Part shown: in pieces, positions 1 through 11,640 of the stretch
Position numbering within the stretch: position 1 is the first letter of the stretch
How the letters are laid out: every line of letters starts with the position of its first letter
Source: Apium graveolens
Taxonomy: Eukaryota; Streptophyta; Magnoliopsida; Apiales; Apiaceae
Direction: 5' to 3'
Assembly (NCBI RefSeq): GCF_009905375.1
Contig: NC_133647.1
Location: 6,643,144 to 6,707,143 of the forward strand
DNA length: 64,000 nt
The notes under the pieces: model-generated
What the model saw: only the letters and a program-made list of their open reading frames with translations
What the model was told of the DNA's origin: nothing
Database searches by the model: none
Position numbers and translations under genes: made by a program

Positions 1-600
1 CATATTAATTTTTTTAACATGAATCAAAATTTTCATCTTTACAGCTACATTAATTATATTATATATTGATTTAAAAATAAATACAAAATTACTACTAAGC
101 GAATACAATATACAAAAAAAACGTTGATATTTATCGAATAAGCAAAATAAATGACAATAATGACCATTAATCATATAATTGTATATAATAGATATGTACA
201 AGTATTATCTGATAATTAAGCTCCAAGGGAGTATTTTTTTTAAATTATTTGAAAAACAAAAATTTAAAATAACTAACTAATTATTACATAGAAACTAATA
301 AATAATATTTATAAAAGAATTGTCGTATCCATCTATACTATTATATTAAAAACAAAACAATAAAAATTTGGTTAGTAGTCATTTTGATAATATTTATTAT
401 ATTTAAAATAAAATACATATGTGCATATTATATTTGAAGTAGAAAATAATTTAAAATAGAACACATATATGCATATTATATTTGAAATAGAAAATAATTT
501 TTATTTGAAATAGAAAACAAGTTAAAATAGAACACATATATGTATATTATATTTTAAATAGAAAACAATTTTTATTTGAAATAGAAAACAATTTAACACT
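1..600. other. AT-rich non-coding DNA with imperfect tandem repeats
   Basis: No supportable gene. The stretch is strongly A+T rich. From about 400 to 595 a unit of roughly 60-75 bases recurs three times: a run reading 'aaaatagaacacatatatg', then 'catattatatttgaa', then 'atagaaaacaa'. This may be the left subterminal part of the CACTA element whose genes follow, or unrelated flank. The ccgacgc-type repeats that mark the 3' end of that element are not seen here, so I do not place its left end in the window. Confidence 0.5.
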
Positions 601-2101
601 TTTCATATACAATTTAAATTAGAACAGAATGAATACCACAAGAGACTCAGAAATAGAAACCCCACGGAGCCAGCGACGAACACTGTTTAGCGGCGGCGAC
701 AGAGACGGTCAGTCAACAAAATCGAACTCCTTTCAGGTAAATTTACATCACAAAGTTGTATGTATCTACATATACAAGAAATTTAAACCACAGTGTTGTA
801 TGTATCTACATATACAAGTTGATTGCAAACTGTTTGATAAAGGTCTCATAAGAAAAAAAATTCTGAATTTAAGATTTAAAGAACTATATTGGTATGTGTC
901 TTGGTGTATATTATTGGTATGTTAGTTGTATATTATTCGCATAAGCTGTTTGCAACATGAACATTGTAGCAATTTTTTCCTTTCCTACAATTAAGGATAA
1001 AAGATCATAATATATATTTGAAATAGTATTTAACCCATAATCTTGACAATGTATCTGAAATAACAAAGAATCTACCTCTTTTCTATATGTGTATATACAT
1101 GTATATATGTACACAAACAAAATGCAGTAAACTTTATATCCATGTAACATACCCAAGGAACTCTGAAAGTCCACCAATGCCCGCAAACTTGAATGGTTGT
1201 GGACTTTCGCTTTCAAGATCCTGCTTAAGATGAGATATGATTGATTTGGTATATTAATTTTACACGAAAAAGAAAGAGAATCAGGGAAGGCGACAGGATT
1301 TAGACAATCATGAATGTTTCTTTTGTCAGTTACCTCTTCTTCAGCAGCCTCTAGTCCCCCCTGAACCTAGAAAAGGTTTCTATAACCAGCCTCTAGTCAA
1401 TTGCTGTATATTGATGTATTTTTATCAACACCCACGAGTCAGAGTTATGTGAGTTGTTTGCTTGTAGTGACTTACAGTTCTTGTTAAAACTTTTCAACAT
1501 GCTGTCACATGAACAACATAATCAATTTGTATGCAGGAAATCTTTTAGATTTAAAAATAACTCTGACCGAACAATCTGAAATTCATCATCAGATTCTGCA
1601 GACTCGGGCTCAGAATTAGCTGCATTGACCGAACAAACTTCATAAATAGATATTATGATAGGAATTAGTGTCCCAAGATTCTCAACTGACCATGATGTTT
1701 AAAGTAACAAATTACTTTTTTTTAATAAAAGAATATATCGAATCCCGTACGTAGTAAAAATCCCTAAATAATTTTATGATATGAAAAAAAAATTAGAGAA
1801 ATTGGAAAAATATTAGAAAGTACTAACAAACAAGGTCTGCAAATTTCATAGTAAAATATAGTATAAAGTCAAAACATAAAAAAAGAACCAGGAAGATACT
1901 GAAGAATTTAGCCACTTGCAAAGCACATCATTTTAAAATAATGAATCAAATTACTTTCACTCTCTGTATCACTTTCTTCTTGATATTTGACAGCTTTCCT
2001 AGCTCTTCCTTTGAATGAAATATCAGCTTTCCTAAATTTTGTCTAACAAAAATGATATTAAAAATATTGCCTGTCTTATGTATATTGTTTAGAAATGTAA
2101 A
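601..2101. other. 5' region upstream of CACTA transposase; leader-like sequence
   Basis: About 1.5 kb without a convincing gene. Bases 629-736 are locally GC-richer and end at a good splice-donor consensus (cag|gtaaat), so they could be an untranslated first exon of the downstream TNPD gene; this is inference. A 22-base unit (tgtatgtatctacatatacaag) occurs twice, at about 759-780 and 797-818. The rest is low-information A/T-rich sequence. Short ORFs here on both strands do not resemble any protein I know. Confidence 0.35.
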
Positions 2102-5100
2102 ATGGATCGCCATACATGGATGTACAAAATACCACGTATATCACAGGAGTATGTTGATGGAGTTGACAAGATCATTGAATGTGCGGAGGTAAATGTAAAG
2201 AAAAAAAATGGAATTAGGAAAAGAAGACATGATCACCTGTCCATGTCGTGATTGTTTTAATTTAAAAAAGTATCCTAGTGCTATGACAGTGCGTGATCAT
2301 GTATTTCATCATGGTTTCATGAATGATTATACTAAGTGGATTTGGCATGGCGAAGGAATACATTCTGAAAATACAAATAAACCTGATGAAGATTATGGAA
2401 GTAATAGAGATAGTATTCCTATCAATAAAGAAGATGATGAGGAAAATGATATAGTTGATGAGATGATCCACGATGTTGAAGATCTTCTAATGCACGAACC
2501 GAAAGTTCTTGAGAACTTGGTTGGTGATTCCAAAAAACTTCTCTATCCAGGGTGCACTGATCGGTTTACTAGGTTATCAACGACCTTGAAGTTGTGTAAG
2601 CTCAAAGTAAAAAACGGGTGGAGTGATAAGAGTTTCACGGAAATGATAAAACTTCTATCAGACATGCTTCCTCCAAATAACGAGCTTCCCACTTCTACCT
2701 ATGAGGCAAAGAAGATACTGTGTCCGATGGGTATGAATGTAAAAAAGATTCATGCATGTCCTAATGATTGTGTACTGTTTCGAAATGAGCATGAACATCT
2801 GCACACATGTCCAAAGTGCGGAGCCTCTAGGTACAAGCGGGAGGGAAGTAATTCTTCTGCTAGTCACAAGAAGAGGCCCCCCGTGAAGGTTTTACGGTAT
2901 TTTCCCATAGTGGAACGATTTAAACGCATGTTTGCAAATATCAATGATGCAAAGCTTATGAGGTGGCATATGGAAGGAAGAAAATCAGATGGGATGTTCC
3001 GACACCCTGCTGACTCTCCACAGTGGAGAACTATTGATGGAAAGTTCCCGGAATTTGGTCAAGAAGCCAGAAATCTTCGACTTGGACTTTGTGCAGATGG
3101 CATGAACCCATATCGCACTCTAAGCTCTCAACATAGCACTTGGCCAGTTCTTCTAACAATTTATAACTTGCCTCCTTGGTTATGTATGAAACACAAGTAT
3201 ATCATGTTGACATTGCTCATCCCCGGTCCAAAAGAAGCCGAAAATAACATAGATGTATATCTTCACCCACTTATTGAAGATCTGAAGTTATTGTGGGATC
3301 AAGGCGAGAGGGTGTATGATGCATACAAGCAAGCAGATTTTACCATGCGTGCCATGATTTTTTGCACCAAAAGTGATTTTCCTGCCTATCGAAACCTTTC
3401 AGGGTACACTATTAAAGGAGCTAATGCATGTCCGATTTGTGAAGATTCTACTATTGACATTCGTCTAAAAAATTGCAAAAAAAATGTATACATGGGTCAT
3501 CGTACATTTCTTCCCCTTGCTCACCCTTATCGTAAGAGGAAAAGGTCTTTTGATGGGACTATCGAGACTCGAGTGGCTCGTTTGCCTCTAACCGGGAAGG
3601 AGGTGTTTGAACGAGTTAAAAATATTAATGTTGTACTTGGGAAGCTGTATAAAAAGCCAACCACCAGTAGCATTTGGAAGAAAAGATCTATATTTTAGGA
3701 TCTTCCATATTGGGAGCACTTGCAAGTTAGACACTGTCTTGATTTTATGCATATCGAAAAAAATGTTTGTGAAAGCATTACCGGAACACTTTTGAATATA
3801 CCTGGTAAGACAAAGTATGGGGTGAAATCCAGATTAGACCTGCAAGAGATGGGTGTACGAACAGAGTTAGCACCACAACAATCTGGTAAACGTGCATATC
3901 TACCTCCGGCGTGTTATACTTTGTCAAGGAAAGAGAAAATTAGCTTCTGTGAGTGTTTATCTGGTGTGAAAGTTCCATCTGGATATTCCTCAAACCCGAA
4001 AATTTTTGTCTCAATGAAAGATTTGAAGCTAGTCGGTATAAAGTCACATGATTGTCATGTGTTAATGCAACATCTACTACCGATTGCAATTCGAGGCATA
4101 TTACCAAAACATGTTAGAGTGGTTATCACGAAATTGTGTTACTTTTTTAATGCTATAAACAGTAAGGTCATTGATCCCATGACATTGGATAAGTTGCAAG
4201 CTAATATTATTGTCACACTTTGTGAATTTGAAATGTATTTCCTACACTCATTCTTTGACATTAGGGTCCATTTAGTTATGCATCTTGTGAGTGAGATTAA
4301 AATTTGTGGTCCTTTATATTTGCGTCAAATGTATCCTTTTGAGAGATTCTTGTGTATCTTAAAAGCATATGTGAGAAATCGATATCTACCTGAAGCCAGC
4401 ATATTTGAAGGATATTCGGTTGAAGAGACCATTGAATTTTGCACAGACTATTTAGCATCTACCAATTCAGTTGGAATTCCAAGATCTCGTCACGAAGGAA
4501 GACTTCAAGGACAAGGGACATTGGGCGACAAAATGATATCTCCCAGTGTCGAAATGCTTGATAAAGCCCATCTCTTTGTATTGCAACACATGACAGAAGT
4601 TAATCCTTACTTACAAGAGCACATAGTCGAGATTCGACAAATACATCCTTCTAAGAGTGGAAAATGGGTTACAAGTGAACACAACCGATCGTTTGGTTAA
4701 TGGTTTAAAAATTGAGTGATGTCTCAATATTCGGAAAATCATTCCAGCGTTTCCAATACATTGAAATGGTTAGCATATGGCCCTGACATACCCGTGAGAT
4801 CTTACCAAGCATTTGATGTTAATGGGCATATTATCTACACAAAGTGTCAAGATGACAAGAGCACTGTACAGAATAACGGGGTATCTGTAGAAGCTTCATC
4901 AACAGAATTTGAAAGAGGAAATTCTATCACATCGTGAGATATAAAGAAGTCATACTACGGGGTGATCGAAGAAATTTGGGAGCTTGACTACAAAGATTTC
5001 AAAGTTGCTCTCTTTAGGTGTAAATGGTTTGATATTCGTCGTGGTGTTCGGGTGGATGAGTCGGGCTTCACTTTGGTAGACTTTGATCGATTTGGTTATG

Positions 5101-5366
5101 AAGATGATCCGTTCATATTTGCTACACAAGTTAAGCAGGTTTTCTATGTAAGAGATCCCGCTGATCATAGGTGGTCATTTGTTCTTTAAAGTAAGCGGCG
5201 TATTGTTGGTATTGATAATGTAGAAGACGAGGAAGAATATAATCAATTTGACGAGAATCCCCCTTTCTCAGTTGGAATACAAACCACACTTAGGGAAGAC
5301 AATACAGATACAAATTATGCACGTAACGATCATGATGAAGGTCAATGGATTGATGGTCAATTATGA
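2102..5366 (+). pseudogene. TNPD/TNP2-like CACTA transposase pseudogene
   Basis: The catalytic transposase of CACTA elements, which binds and cuts element ends. The natural start is ATG 2102 (MDRHTWMYK...), followed by a one-base frameshift in an A8 run near 2205. From 2208 to the final TGA at 5364-5366 a single frame stays open except for stops near 3696, 4698, 4713, 4935 and 5187. Domains in order: the Transpos_assoc Cys motif (CPCRDC) near the start; the transposase_21 core with RHPADSPQW, LGLCADGMNPY and PGPKEAENNIDVYL at about 3000-3270; HIEKNVCES and DUF4218 at 3750-4400; and DUF4216 (DFDRFGYEDDPFIFA, VFYVRDPADHRWSF) at 4960-5185. The stops can all be derived from Trp, Gln or Arg codons by C-to-T or G-to-A changes. 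The gene is followed by the element's second gene. The identification is firm; loss of function is clear from the stops. Confidence 0.9.
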
Positions 5367-5710
5367 GTTGAAATAACTTTATGTAAAGAAGGTGATGTTT
5401 ATCTATAGATAGTGACTTTTCTCTTTCGGGTTGGACTCTGTTGGAATCTATAATTCCATTCCTTTGTTTTAGTAAATTTTATCCCATCTCCCTTGCGTTC
5501 TTTTTAGATCAACTAAAACACAGATTCTGAAAAGTTAAGGTTTCATTTTTAATGGTCTAGTCTTCCTTATGAATATTTTTGTCTTTTAAATATAAACCAA
5601 AACTTGTTCTTTTTATTTGTATCAGGTGTAGCTTCGTGGTTTTTTTATTCTGGTTTAGGTATACATTATAACAGATTCTTGTCCCCTTTATTATGTTTTA
5701 GGTGTTTTAC

Positions 5711-5990
5711 ATGGATCAAGACCAAGATAATAACGAGCAGAATTCTGAAGGAGTATCCAAGAAAAGGACCAGAGGTCCGACGTTGTGCACAAAACTTAAA
5801 AGAAGGATGGTAAATCAGAACTTGGAGTGTAGAATTTCTTTCGACGAATATGGTGACCCAATCGGGGTCATGCTTAAAGATTTCAGGAGTTATATAGGAT
5901 CAGTGGCCAGAGTACAAGTCGATATTAATATAGAGAGTTGGGATCAAGTTGATCAAGGACTGAAAGATGCCATGTGGGATGATATTAAGG
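5711..5990 (+). pseudogene. Exon 1 of the TNPA-type (plant transposase, Ptta/En-Spm) gene
   Basis: Starts at ATG 5711 (MDQDQDNNEQNSEG...), a hydrophilic N-terminus, then a basic segment and the conserved block ISFDEYGDPIGVMLKDFRSY ... WDQVDQGLKDAMWDDIK. It ends at a donor site (gatattaag|gtacaa) that matches, base for base around the junction, the equivalent exon of the second CACTA element (gatattaag|gtatta at about 51564, minus strand). The next exon of that sister gene (a GEKWRQFK block) is not visible here; instead the PPR fragment occupies the following interval. Role by family: the second CACTA protein, presumed to bind subterminal repeats. Confidence 0.75.
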
Positions 5991-6862
5991 TACAAACATT
6001 AATATTTAACTAAAACTACTGGAAATAGCAGGTGTGACCTTCTGATATTACACATGTATGATATATCTGCTGGTTTTTTCGTTGAATGTCTTGAAAAAGA
6101 TTGAACAACTTCCTATTAAAAAATAAGTGAGAAATAATGGATATAAAGAAAAGGAAGGGTGGGGTTGGGTGGGGGGCTAGGGGGTCTGAAGGCTGACGCC
6201 TGAGGATATTATAAAAGAGACTGAAGAGCTTATCTCTTTGCTTTAAACCTTTTTTCGCATGCTTGTGTTTACTGTACAGTAAGCTTATAATCAAGCTTCT
6301 TCACTTCTTATTTAATGAGACTTGCTCTTCTTCTTACCTGATTGATTTTTATTGATCTTTCTGTTTGATGCTTTCTAATTTCGTTCTGTAACCTGAGTAT
6401 AGCCTGCCATTCTGTTGCGTTTTCTCAGCATTCATCATCTTCACATGTTTATTTTTTGTCGGAAACACATTATATTCTTGGCTTGGAAGTTGAAACCCTG
6501 CCTAATTGTTGTTTGATTTTTTGTTTGTTTGTTTTTTTGTAATTGGTTACTAGGTAGTACTTTTTCCAGTGAATATAATATATGCTCTGTTTTCGCCTTT
6601 ATGGTAAAACCTGTAGACTGTGCTTGTAGACTGTTTTCCAGTGAATATAATATTGTTTTAGAATATTGTTCCTTGTGAAACCTGTAGACTGTGCCTAATA
6701 GTAAAATTGTTGAAATGAAGTCATAAGAAACAAGATTGTATTAGTTGGTAGATGTTTTGAGTTTTGAAATATAACATATTCACTAGTAGTACATGCACAA
6801 TGAGCTTTTTTGTATAGTTACTTTCTGCATTTTTTCTAATCTTTTACCAATATACATGTATA
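5991..6862 (+). other. Intron-like non-coding stretch before PPR fragment
   Basis: No protein-coding signal. It begins with the donor of the TNPA exon and is T-rich with poly-pyrimidine runs. A short repeated phrase (gtagactgtgc and ttccagtgaatataata) occurs twice between about 6565 and 6700. Part of it may be flanking DNA carried in with the PPR fragment, but I cannot recognise it. Confidence 0.4.
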
Positions 6863-8128
6863 GTGACTAATTGTGGATGTTTGTCGCTAAAAACAAATCA
6901 ATATACATTGCTATATGCTAAATGTACAAGTATGGAATCTGCCAGTAAAGCATTTCTAAGGATAATTGAGCCAAATGATGTTTCCTGGCATGCTTTGATC
7001 TCAGGTTATTGTAGAATTGGTGAGTTTGGGGAATGTATTAGAACTTTTACATCTCTAAGAAGGAATAATGCCGTTCTTTTGAATTCATTCATGTATACCA
7101 GCATACTGCAATGTTGGTCTGCTGTTGCAGATTTCAGTTTAGGCACCCAAGCACATGTAGATGCAATAAAAAGGGGTTTAATTTCATATTTACATGGAGA
7201 AAGTGCTATGGTAACTATGTATGCAAAGTGTGGTAGGTTAGATTACGCTTATCAGGTCTTTGAACCAATAGATGAGCCTGATGTTGTGGCCTGGACTGCT
7301 ATAATTGCTGGTTGTGCATACCATGGTCATGCTTCCGAAGCTCTTAGATTTTTTAGAAGAATGCAAGCTTGTGGGGTTGGGCCAAATGCTGTTATATTTA
7401 TAGCAGTTTTGACTGCTTGTAGTCATTCAGGTTTAGTCAGAGAAGCTGAGCAGTATCTAAAAGCTATGAGCAGCGCATATGCCGTAGAGCCCACTGTTGA
7501 TCACTATGATTGTATGATTGACATTTATGCTCGTGCAGGTTTACTAGACAAGGCATATGAACTGATAAATTATATGCCATTTCAGCCTGATGCAATGAGT
7601 TGGAAAATTTTACTGGGTGGCTGCTCTGTTCACCGCAATTTTGAGCTTGGAAAAATTGCAGCGGAGGAGCTTCTTCGACTGGACCCACAAGACATCACTG
7701 CTTATGTCCATATGTTTAACTTATATGTTTCATCTGGAAAATGGAATGAAGCAGCAGATGTTAGGAGGAGGATGGCTGGGAGGGACCTACGGAAGGAGGT
7801 TGGTTGTAGTTGGATTACCATCAAGGGACAAGTACACCGCTTCATCGTGGGTGATAAATACCATCCTCAAACAGAAGCGATATACTCGAAATTAAATGAA
7901 CTGAAGTTTCCAACAAAAAATGAACATGTAATACTAAGTGAGGACGATGTAGGCAATGATTTGTTAGAGCGGAAAGAGCAACTTCTTGACCACAGCGAGA
8001 GACTTGCAATAGCTTATGGCCTTATCTCAGTTCCAAGTGACACAGCTATTATGATTTTTAAGAATCTAAGGGCTTGTACAGATTGCCATGAATTTGCAAA
8101 GCATGTATCAGGCATCACAGGATTTTGA
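6863..8128 (+). CDS. Truncated PLS-class PPR protein with E/E+ and partial DYW domain, captured in CACTA element
   Basis: A 421-codon open frame, free of stops. PPR proteins of this class bind organelle RNA and direct C-to-U editing. Repeats are clear: ALISGYCRIGEFGECIRTF, AMVTMYAKCGRLDYAYQVF, VAWTAIIAGCAYHGHASEAL, DCMIDIYARAGLLDKAYELI. The E region follows (SWKILLGGCSVHRNFELGK), then VGCSWITIKGQVHRFIVGDK and the start of the DYW deaminase domain. The zinc/catalytic HSERLAIAYGL motif and the CTDCHEFAK zinc motif are present. The frame stops after VSGITGF, so the final ~25 residues with the DYW tripeptide are missing. The N-terminus begins inside a repeat and has no transit peptide. Truncation at both ends, with CACTA second-gene exons on either side, points to gene capture. 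Whether it is expressed, alone or spliced to transposon exons, is unknown. Codon 1 is GTG in the maximal frame; the first internal ATG is at about 6932. Confidence 0.85.
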   Translation: MTNCGCLSLKTNQYTLLYAKCTSMESASKAFLRIIEPNDVSWHALISGYCRIGEFGECIRTFTSLRRNNAVLLNSFMYTSILQCWSAVADFSLGTQAHVDAIKRGLISYLHGESAMVTMYAKCGRLDYAYQVFEPIDEPDVVAWTAIIAGCAYHGHASEALRFFRRMQACGVGPNAVIFIAVLTACSHSGLVREAEQYLKAMSSAYAVEPTVDHYDCMIDIYARAGLLDKAYELINYMPFQPDAMSWKILLGGCSVHRNFELGKIAAEELLRLDPQDITAYVHMFNLYVSSGKWNEAADVRRRMAGRDLRKEVGCSWITIKGQVHRFIVGDKYHPQTEAIYSKLNELKFPTKNEHVILSEDDVGNDLLERKEQLLDHSERLAIAYGLISVPSDTAIMIFKNLRACTDCHEFAKHVSGITGF

Positions 8129-8181
8129 TTAATCTCTGGATATTAGGGCAAATGTATACTCTGCTTGATTGCTTCCCGTAG

Positions 8182-9690
8182 GCAAGAAGGACAAAGTGGT
8201 GTGTTGATGACCCAATAACTTCTTTGACCGGTTATGAATCCATTAATTCATCAGCTTTATCGAGTGAGCTTACCGGACGTAGCTATGATTGGATTAGAGC
8301 ACGTACAAAACCTCGGGAGAGCGGAGGTTATTACTTTCCAAATGACAAGACGAAGGAAGTGTTTGAAAAAATGGTAAATTACTAAACTATTCTTGTGTTA
8401 AATTACATATAGTACTGAAGGTTAATGTTGCTTCACTTTCTTATGAATATTATGAACAGAGAGAGTTGCAGAGGCAGGCTTCAGATGGGTCATGGACTCC
8501 AGAAGGCCACGATGATTTTTTGTCACGTGCACTTGGTCAGAAAGAGCATGGAGGACGTGTTAGTGGGGTTGGTGGAGGAGCCAAAATTAAAGAGGTATTT
8601 GGATCAGGGAAAACTAAACATAGTGGCCTCGTCTCCGTAGATGAGTTGGCCACAATTACACAAGAAATTACTAAGAAAGTTTATAAGGAGTTTGAGGAGA
8701 AGATGAATGAAATGATGAATTCAAAGCTTGAAGGTATATTTAATCAATTGAAGCAGATGGGTGTGTTAATTTCAGGTGATCAGTTTGTGAATAATCTTGC
8801 TACACCAAAAAATGAAATTATTCGAAGCAGTTGTCAGTCGGTACATGATTCGGTACATGGAGAAGATCATTTCACAAATCTCAAGGTAATAAATAAACCT
8901 TTCTATTCGGAATATCTAAACACCAAGGTTAAATGTTAATTCTTAATTTACAAAGAGGATTCTAGCGGTTTGATAGTTTTTATTTGGTATTTTTGCTAAT
9001 TTATGTATTCCAGACTCCAACACTTTGTTGTCTTTGGGTGATACATCTGGAGGAAAAGAGAGTTATTGCAGCAAGGGGGACTGTTTTTCCATTAAATAGT
9101 GGAGGGGTTAATATGATACATAATAGCCCAATTGTGCCTCACAATGTCAAAGTATCATTTGATAATGTTGTAGCTGAATATCAACTAACCCCACTTCCTG
9201 TGCCATGTGATGAACATGAGACGGTAGGAAATGCAGCGGGTAGCTTTGTTCAATGGCCGAAGGATCTTGTGACATTAGGGTAAGTATATGTCTTGTGAGG
9301 TGAAAGTTTATTCCAAAAATTTTTTTCTCATTTATTTACAGTTTTTCATGTTTGTAATTGTTTTTTACTATAGGAGCCGATATTATTGGAGAAGAACAAG
9401 AGTGATACTAGCCTCAAGAAAAATGTGCAGGTGCCAGAAAAAGTTGAAAGCAAAGGTTCAGTGACTCCTATAAAGAAAACCCCACCATTGCTTGATAATG
9501 ACATACACTCAAGTGTGCATTATCGATCTCTACGTTTCTTGCTTAATAAGAGGCCTCCCACTAAAAAAAGTGAGGTATTTAAGTATGAAGAAAATGGAGA
9601 GGATCCAATATACATCACGCTTGAAGACGTTGATCAATTTTTGAAAATAAATTGGTTAAACATATCCGTTTTGGAAATATTTCTAAAGTA
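8182..9690 (+). pseudogene. TNPA-type CACTA gene, middle exons
   Basis: Four exon-like blocks with good splice sites. 8182-8372 (acceptor cccgtag|gcaag, donor aaaatg|gtaaat) carries SYDWIRARTKPRESGGYYF. 8460-8885 reads RELQRQASDGSWTPEGHDDF, then SRALGQKEHGGRVSGVGGG, then a coiled-coil-like stretch ITKKVYKEFEEKMNEMMNSK. 9014-9279 ends in the family block ETVGNAAGSFVQWPKDL. 9374-9687 is Lys-rich and leads towards the protease domain. The SWTPEGHDD and SFVQWP blocks are typical of plant CACTA second genes, and the sister element has the same order on its minus strand (50700-50050). It is labelled pseudogene because the upstream exon is displaced by the PPR fragment and the downstream part has stops. 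Confidence 0.75.
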
Positions 9691-9765
9691 AGACCAAGTT
9701 TTTCCTTCCTTAATTACTTTAAAATCTATCAACACACATGCTTTTTTGATAAGTACTTTTTGTAG

Positions 9766-10900
9766 GTATGTTAGCACTTTGTGAAAGGATACATTTGGAT
9801 TCATGTTGCCATCTAGATTAGCCATAACACATAATCGTGACTATCAACGTCAACGGGAAGCAGCTAATTACATGACAAATGTTTTGGTAGAAAATAAAAA
9901 AAAAACCTTTTATCCTAGCACCATACATCCAAGAGTACGAACAAAATAAGTCTCTATCACTAATTTTATTACTAGTGTAATCCAAAATATTTATACATAT
10001 GTTTGTATCATTGTAGCAACCATTGGATGTTGCTCCTGTTTTGTCTCAAGGAAAGCGCTATATATGTGTTTGATCCATTGAAACAAGAAAGGAAAATACG
10101 CTTGGCAACACCTTCCCTGACGTAAGTTAAATATGAATTTTAGTTTTGCATAATTTATTGTTCTAATTTCATAATAAATGTGAATAATGATGTATGCTTA
10201 ATTCACAGGGCGTATAAATTATACGTACGAGAAGGTGGATTAATGAATAATAGAAAAGAATTTCGCTGGCATCATTCTGAGGTTCAGGTATTACTTGTTT
10301 ACATGTTTGATCTTTTTTTTTATACATAACTTGAAAAATTATGTTGCTTTACGCGTAGTGTCCTCAACAAGAAGGAGGCACGGAGTGTGGTTTTTTCGTT
10401 ATGAGGTACATGCACGATATAATCATGCTTTCTCAAAAAAATTCCACCATAAATTGGAAAGTGGTAAGAAAAATAATATTCACATTGTTTTACAAATATT
10501 GATCAAATAGAGATTTTTTTTAATACCCTTTCTTTCTTATTTTGGAGGGTCTTGGTTCAAGGAACTATACCAAAAAGGAAATTAAAGAGATACGAGAGCT
10601 TTGGGCACAATTTTTTACTTTAGAATGTTTCGAACAAGGTAATTCTTTTAAATTTTTAGATCATCCACTTGTGCTATAAGTACTTGATAGAATCATATAA
10701 CCATTTTATAATTGGATGTGTTGGGTGATTTTATTTGTTTACAATATGTGTGGAGAAGCATAAAAACATTTCTTACCTTGCTATTATAAACATTTAACTG
10801 AAATATAGAATCTTTGTGTTGGTTATAATTTTTGTGATTATGAATTTATTATTTATTGAACATTTCAGAGAAAAATGAGAACGGATGGTCAAGCATTTAA
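9766..10900 (+). pseudogene. Ulp1/C48-like cysteine-protease domain of the CACTA second gene
   Basis: Exons in order: 9766-9945 (FMLPSRLAITHNRDYQRQRE...), 10017-10122 with the catalytic His region NHWMLLLFCLKESAIYVFDP, 10208-10289 (AYKLYVREGGLMNNRKEF), and 10360-10460 with the Gln/Cys region CPQQEGGTECGFFVMRYM. A tail follows around 10560-10640 (KEIKEIRELWAQFFTLECFE) and a last short piece near 10870. His, Asp, Gln and Cys of the C48 family are all identifiable. Such domains are frequent in plant CACTA elements; whether they deSUMOylate anything in the transposition cycle is not known. A stop occurs early in the 9766 exon (STL*KDTF). Confidence 0.75.
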
Positions 10901-11219
10901 AAGCATCTCATGTTCGTGTCAAAAAAGGGGGACTTGAAGATTTTGAAGTACTTGTTAGGGGAGACACATTATGTGTTATTTTATCAGTAAGGGAGCCATA
11001 ATAGAAATAGTTGGATAGTATTTGCAATTCAATATATACTTTTCTTCCAAGATTGGTATATTTAAATTTTCTAAATTTATTGTAATATATAATTTCTAAG
11101 TTGTACAATTTAATTGTTTGTTGTACTATATTTTTGGGATGCTAGTATTAATTGTATAATGAAACATGTTTATATAAAATATATAAAATATCAATAGAAA
11201 ACACGAAAAAAAATTATTT
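10901..11219. other. 3' non-coding region of CACTA no. 1
   Basis: A/T-rich sequence between the last protease exon and the subterminal repeats. No gene is recognised; it probably holds the 3' end of the second gene's transcript. Confidence 0.4.
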
Positions 11220-11635
11220 TTTCAGTGACAAAAAGTGTCGGCATTCTAGCTAACCGACGCTATTGATGAGAAGCAATAGCGTCGGTTAACAAACAATTGA
11301 ACCAGCGTAACAGGTGACAAGCAAGTGCATCAGCATTTTACTGAACCGACGCAACAGGTGAGAACCAATAGCGTCGGCATTTGATATACCCGACGCAATT
11401 AATCAAACCAAAAGCGTCGGCATTTGATATAACACCGACGCTATAAGTCAACCTATAGCGTCAGTTGATTAACCTATGACATGTGTCGTTTAACCGACGC
11501 AATTAATGTTTCTGTGTCGCTCGTTTAACCGACGCTGTAGGTCCATACCTATAGCGTCTCCCACACTTACTTCACCACTTGACCGACGCCTTAGTGTTGT
11601 TTTAACCGACGCTAAAAGTCCAGTCTGCACTAGTG
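11220..11635 (+). repeat. Subterminal repeats and 3' terminus of CACTA no. 1
   Basis: About a dozen copies, in both orientations, of a core ccgacgc / gcgtcgg, usually inside the phrase taaccgacgc or tagcgtcggtt, spaced 20-40 bases apart. Paired copies form hairpins, for example around 11256-11292. The block ends in gcactagtg at 11635. Such arrays are binding sites for the TNPA-type protein in this superfamily. Confidence 0.8.
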
Positions 11636-11640
11636 ATGGT

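Larger units (their letters stand above)
1..11635 (+). mobile_element. CACTA (En/Spm) DNA transposon no. 1, 3' part complete, left end not seen
   Basis: A class II CACTA element read on the + strand. It carries a TNPD-type transposase (2102-5366) and a second TNPA/Ulp1-type gene (5711 to about 10900). The 3' end has subterminal repeats with the core ccgacgc and finishes in ...ctgcactagtg at 11635, the inverted form of a CACTA terminus. Immediately after it the pol frame of a copia retrotransposon starts, in the middle of a gene, so the element sits inside that retrotransposon. The expected 3-bp duplication would be ATG (11636-11638), but the left copy is not in view. The start coordinate given is the window edge. 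The element is probably immobile because both genes are damaged. Confidence 0.75.

Noticed and set aside
629..1216. Open frames on both strands before the first transposase
   Set aside because: No similarity to any protein family I know, low-complexity content, and overlap of opposite strands; at most part is an untranslated leader.
11220..11635. CRISPR-like array
   Set aside because: Regularly spaced short repeats, but they alternate orientation, vary in sequence, and end at a CACTA terminus; they are subterminal repeats of a plant transposon.
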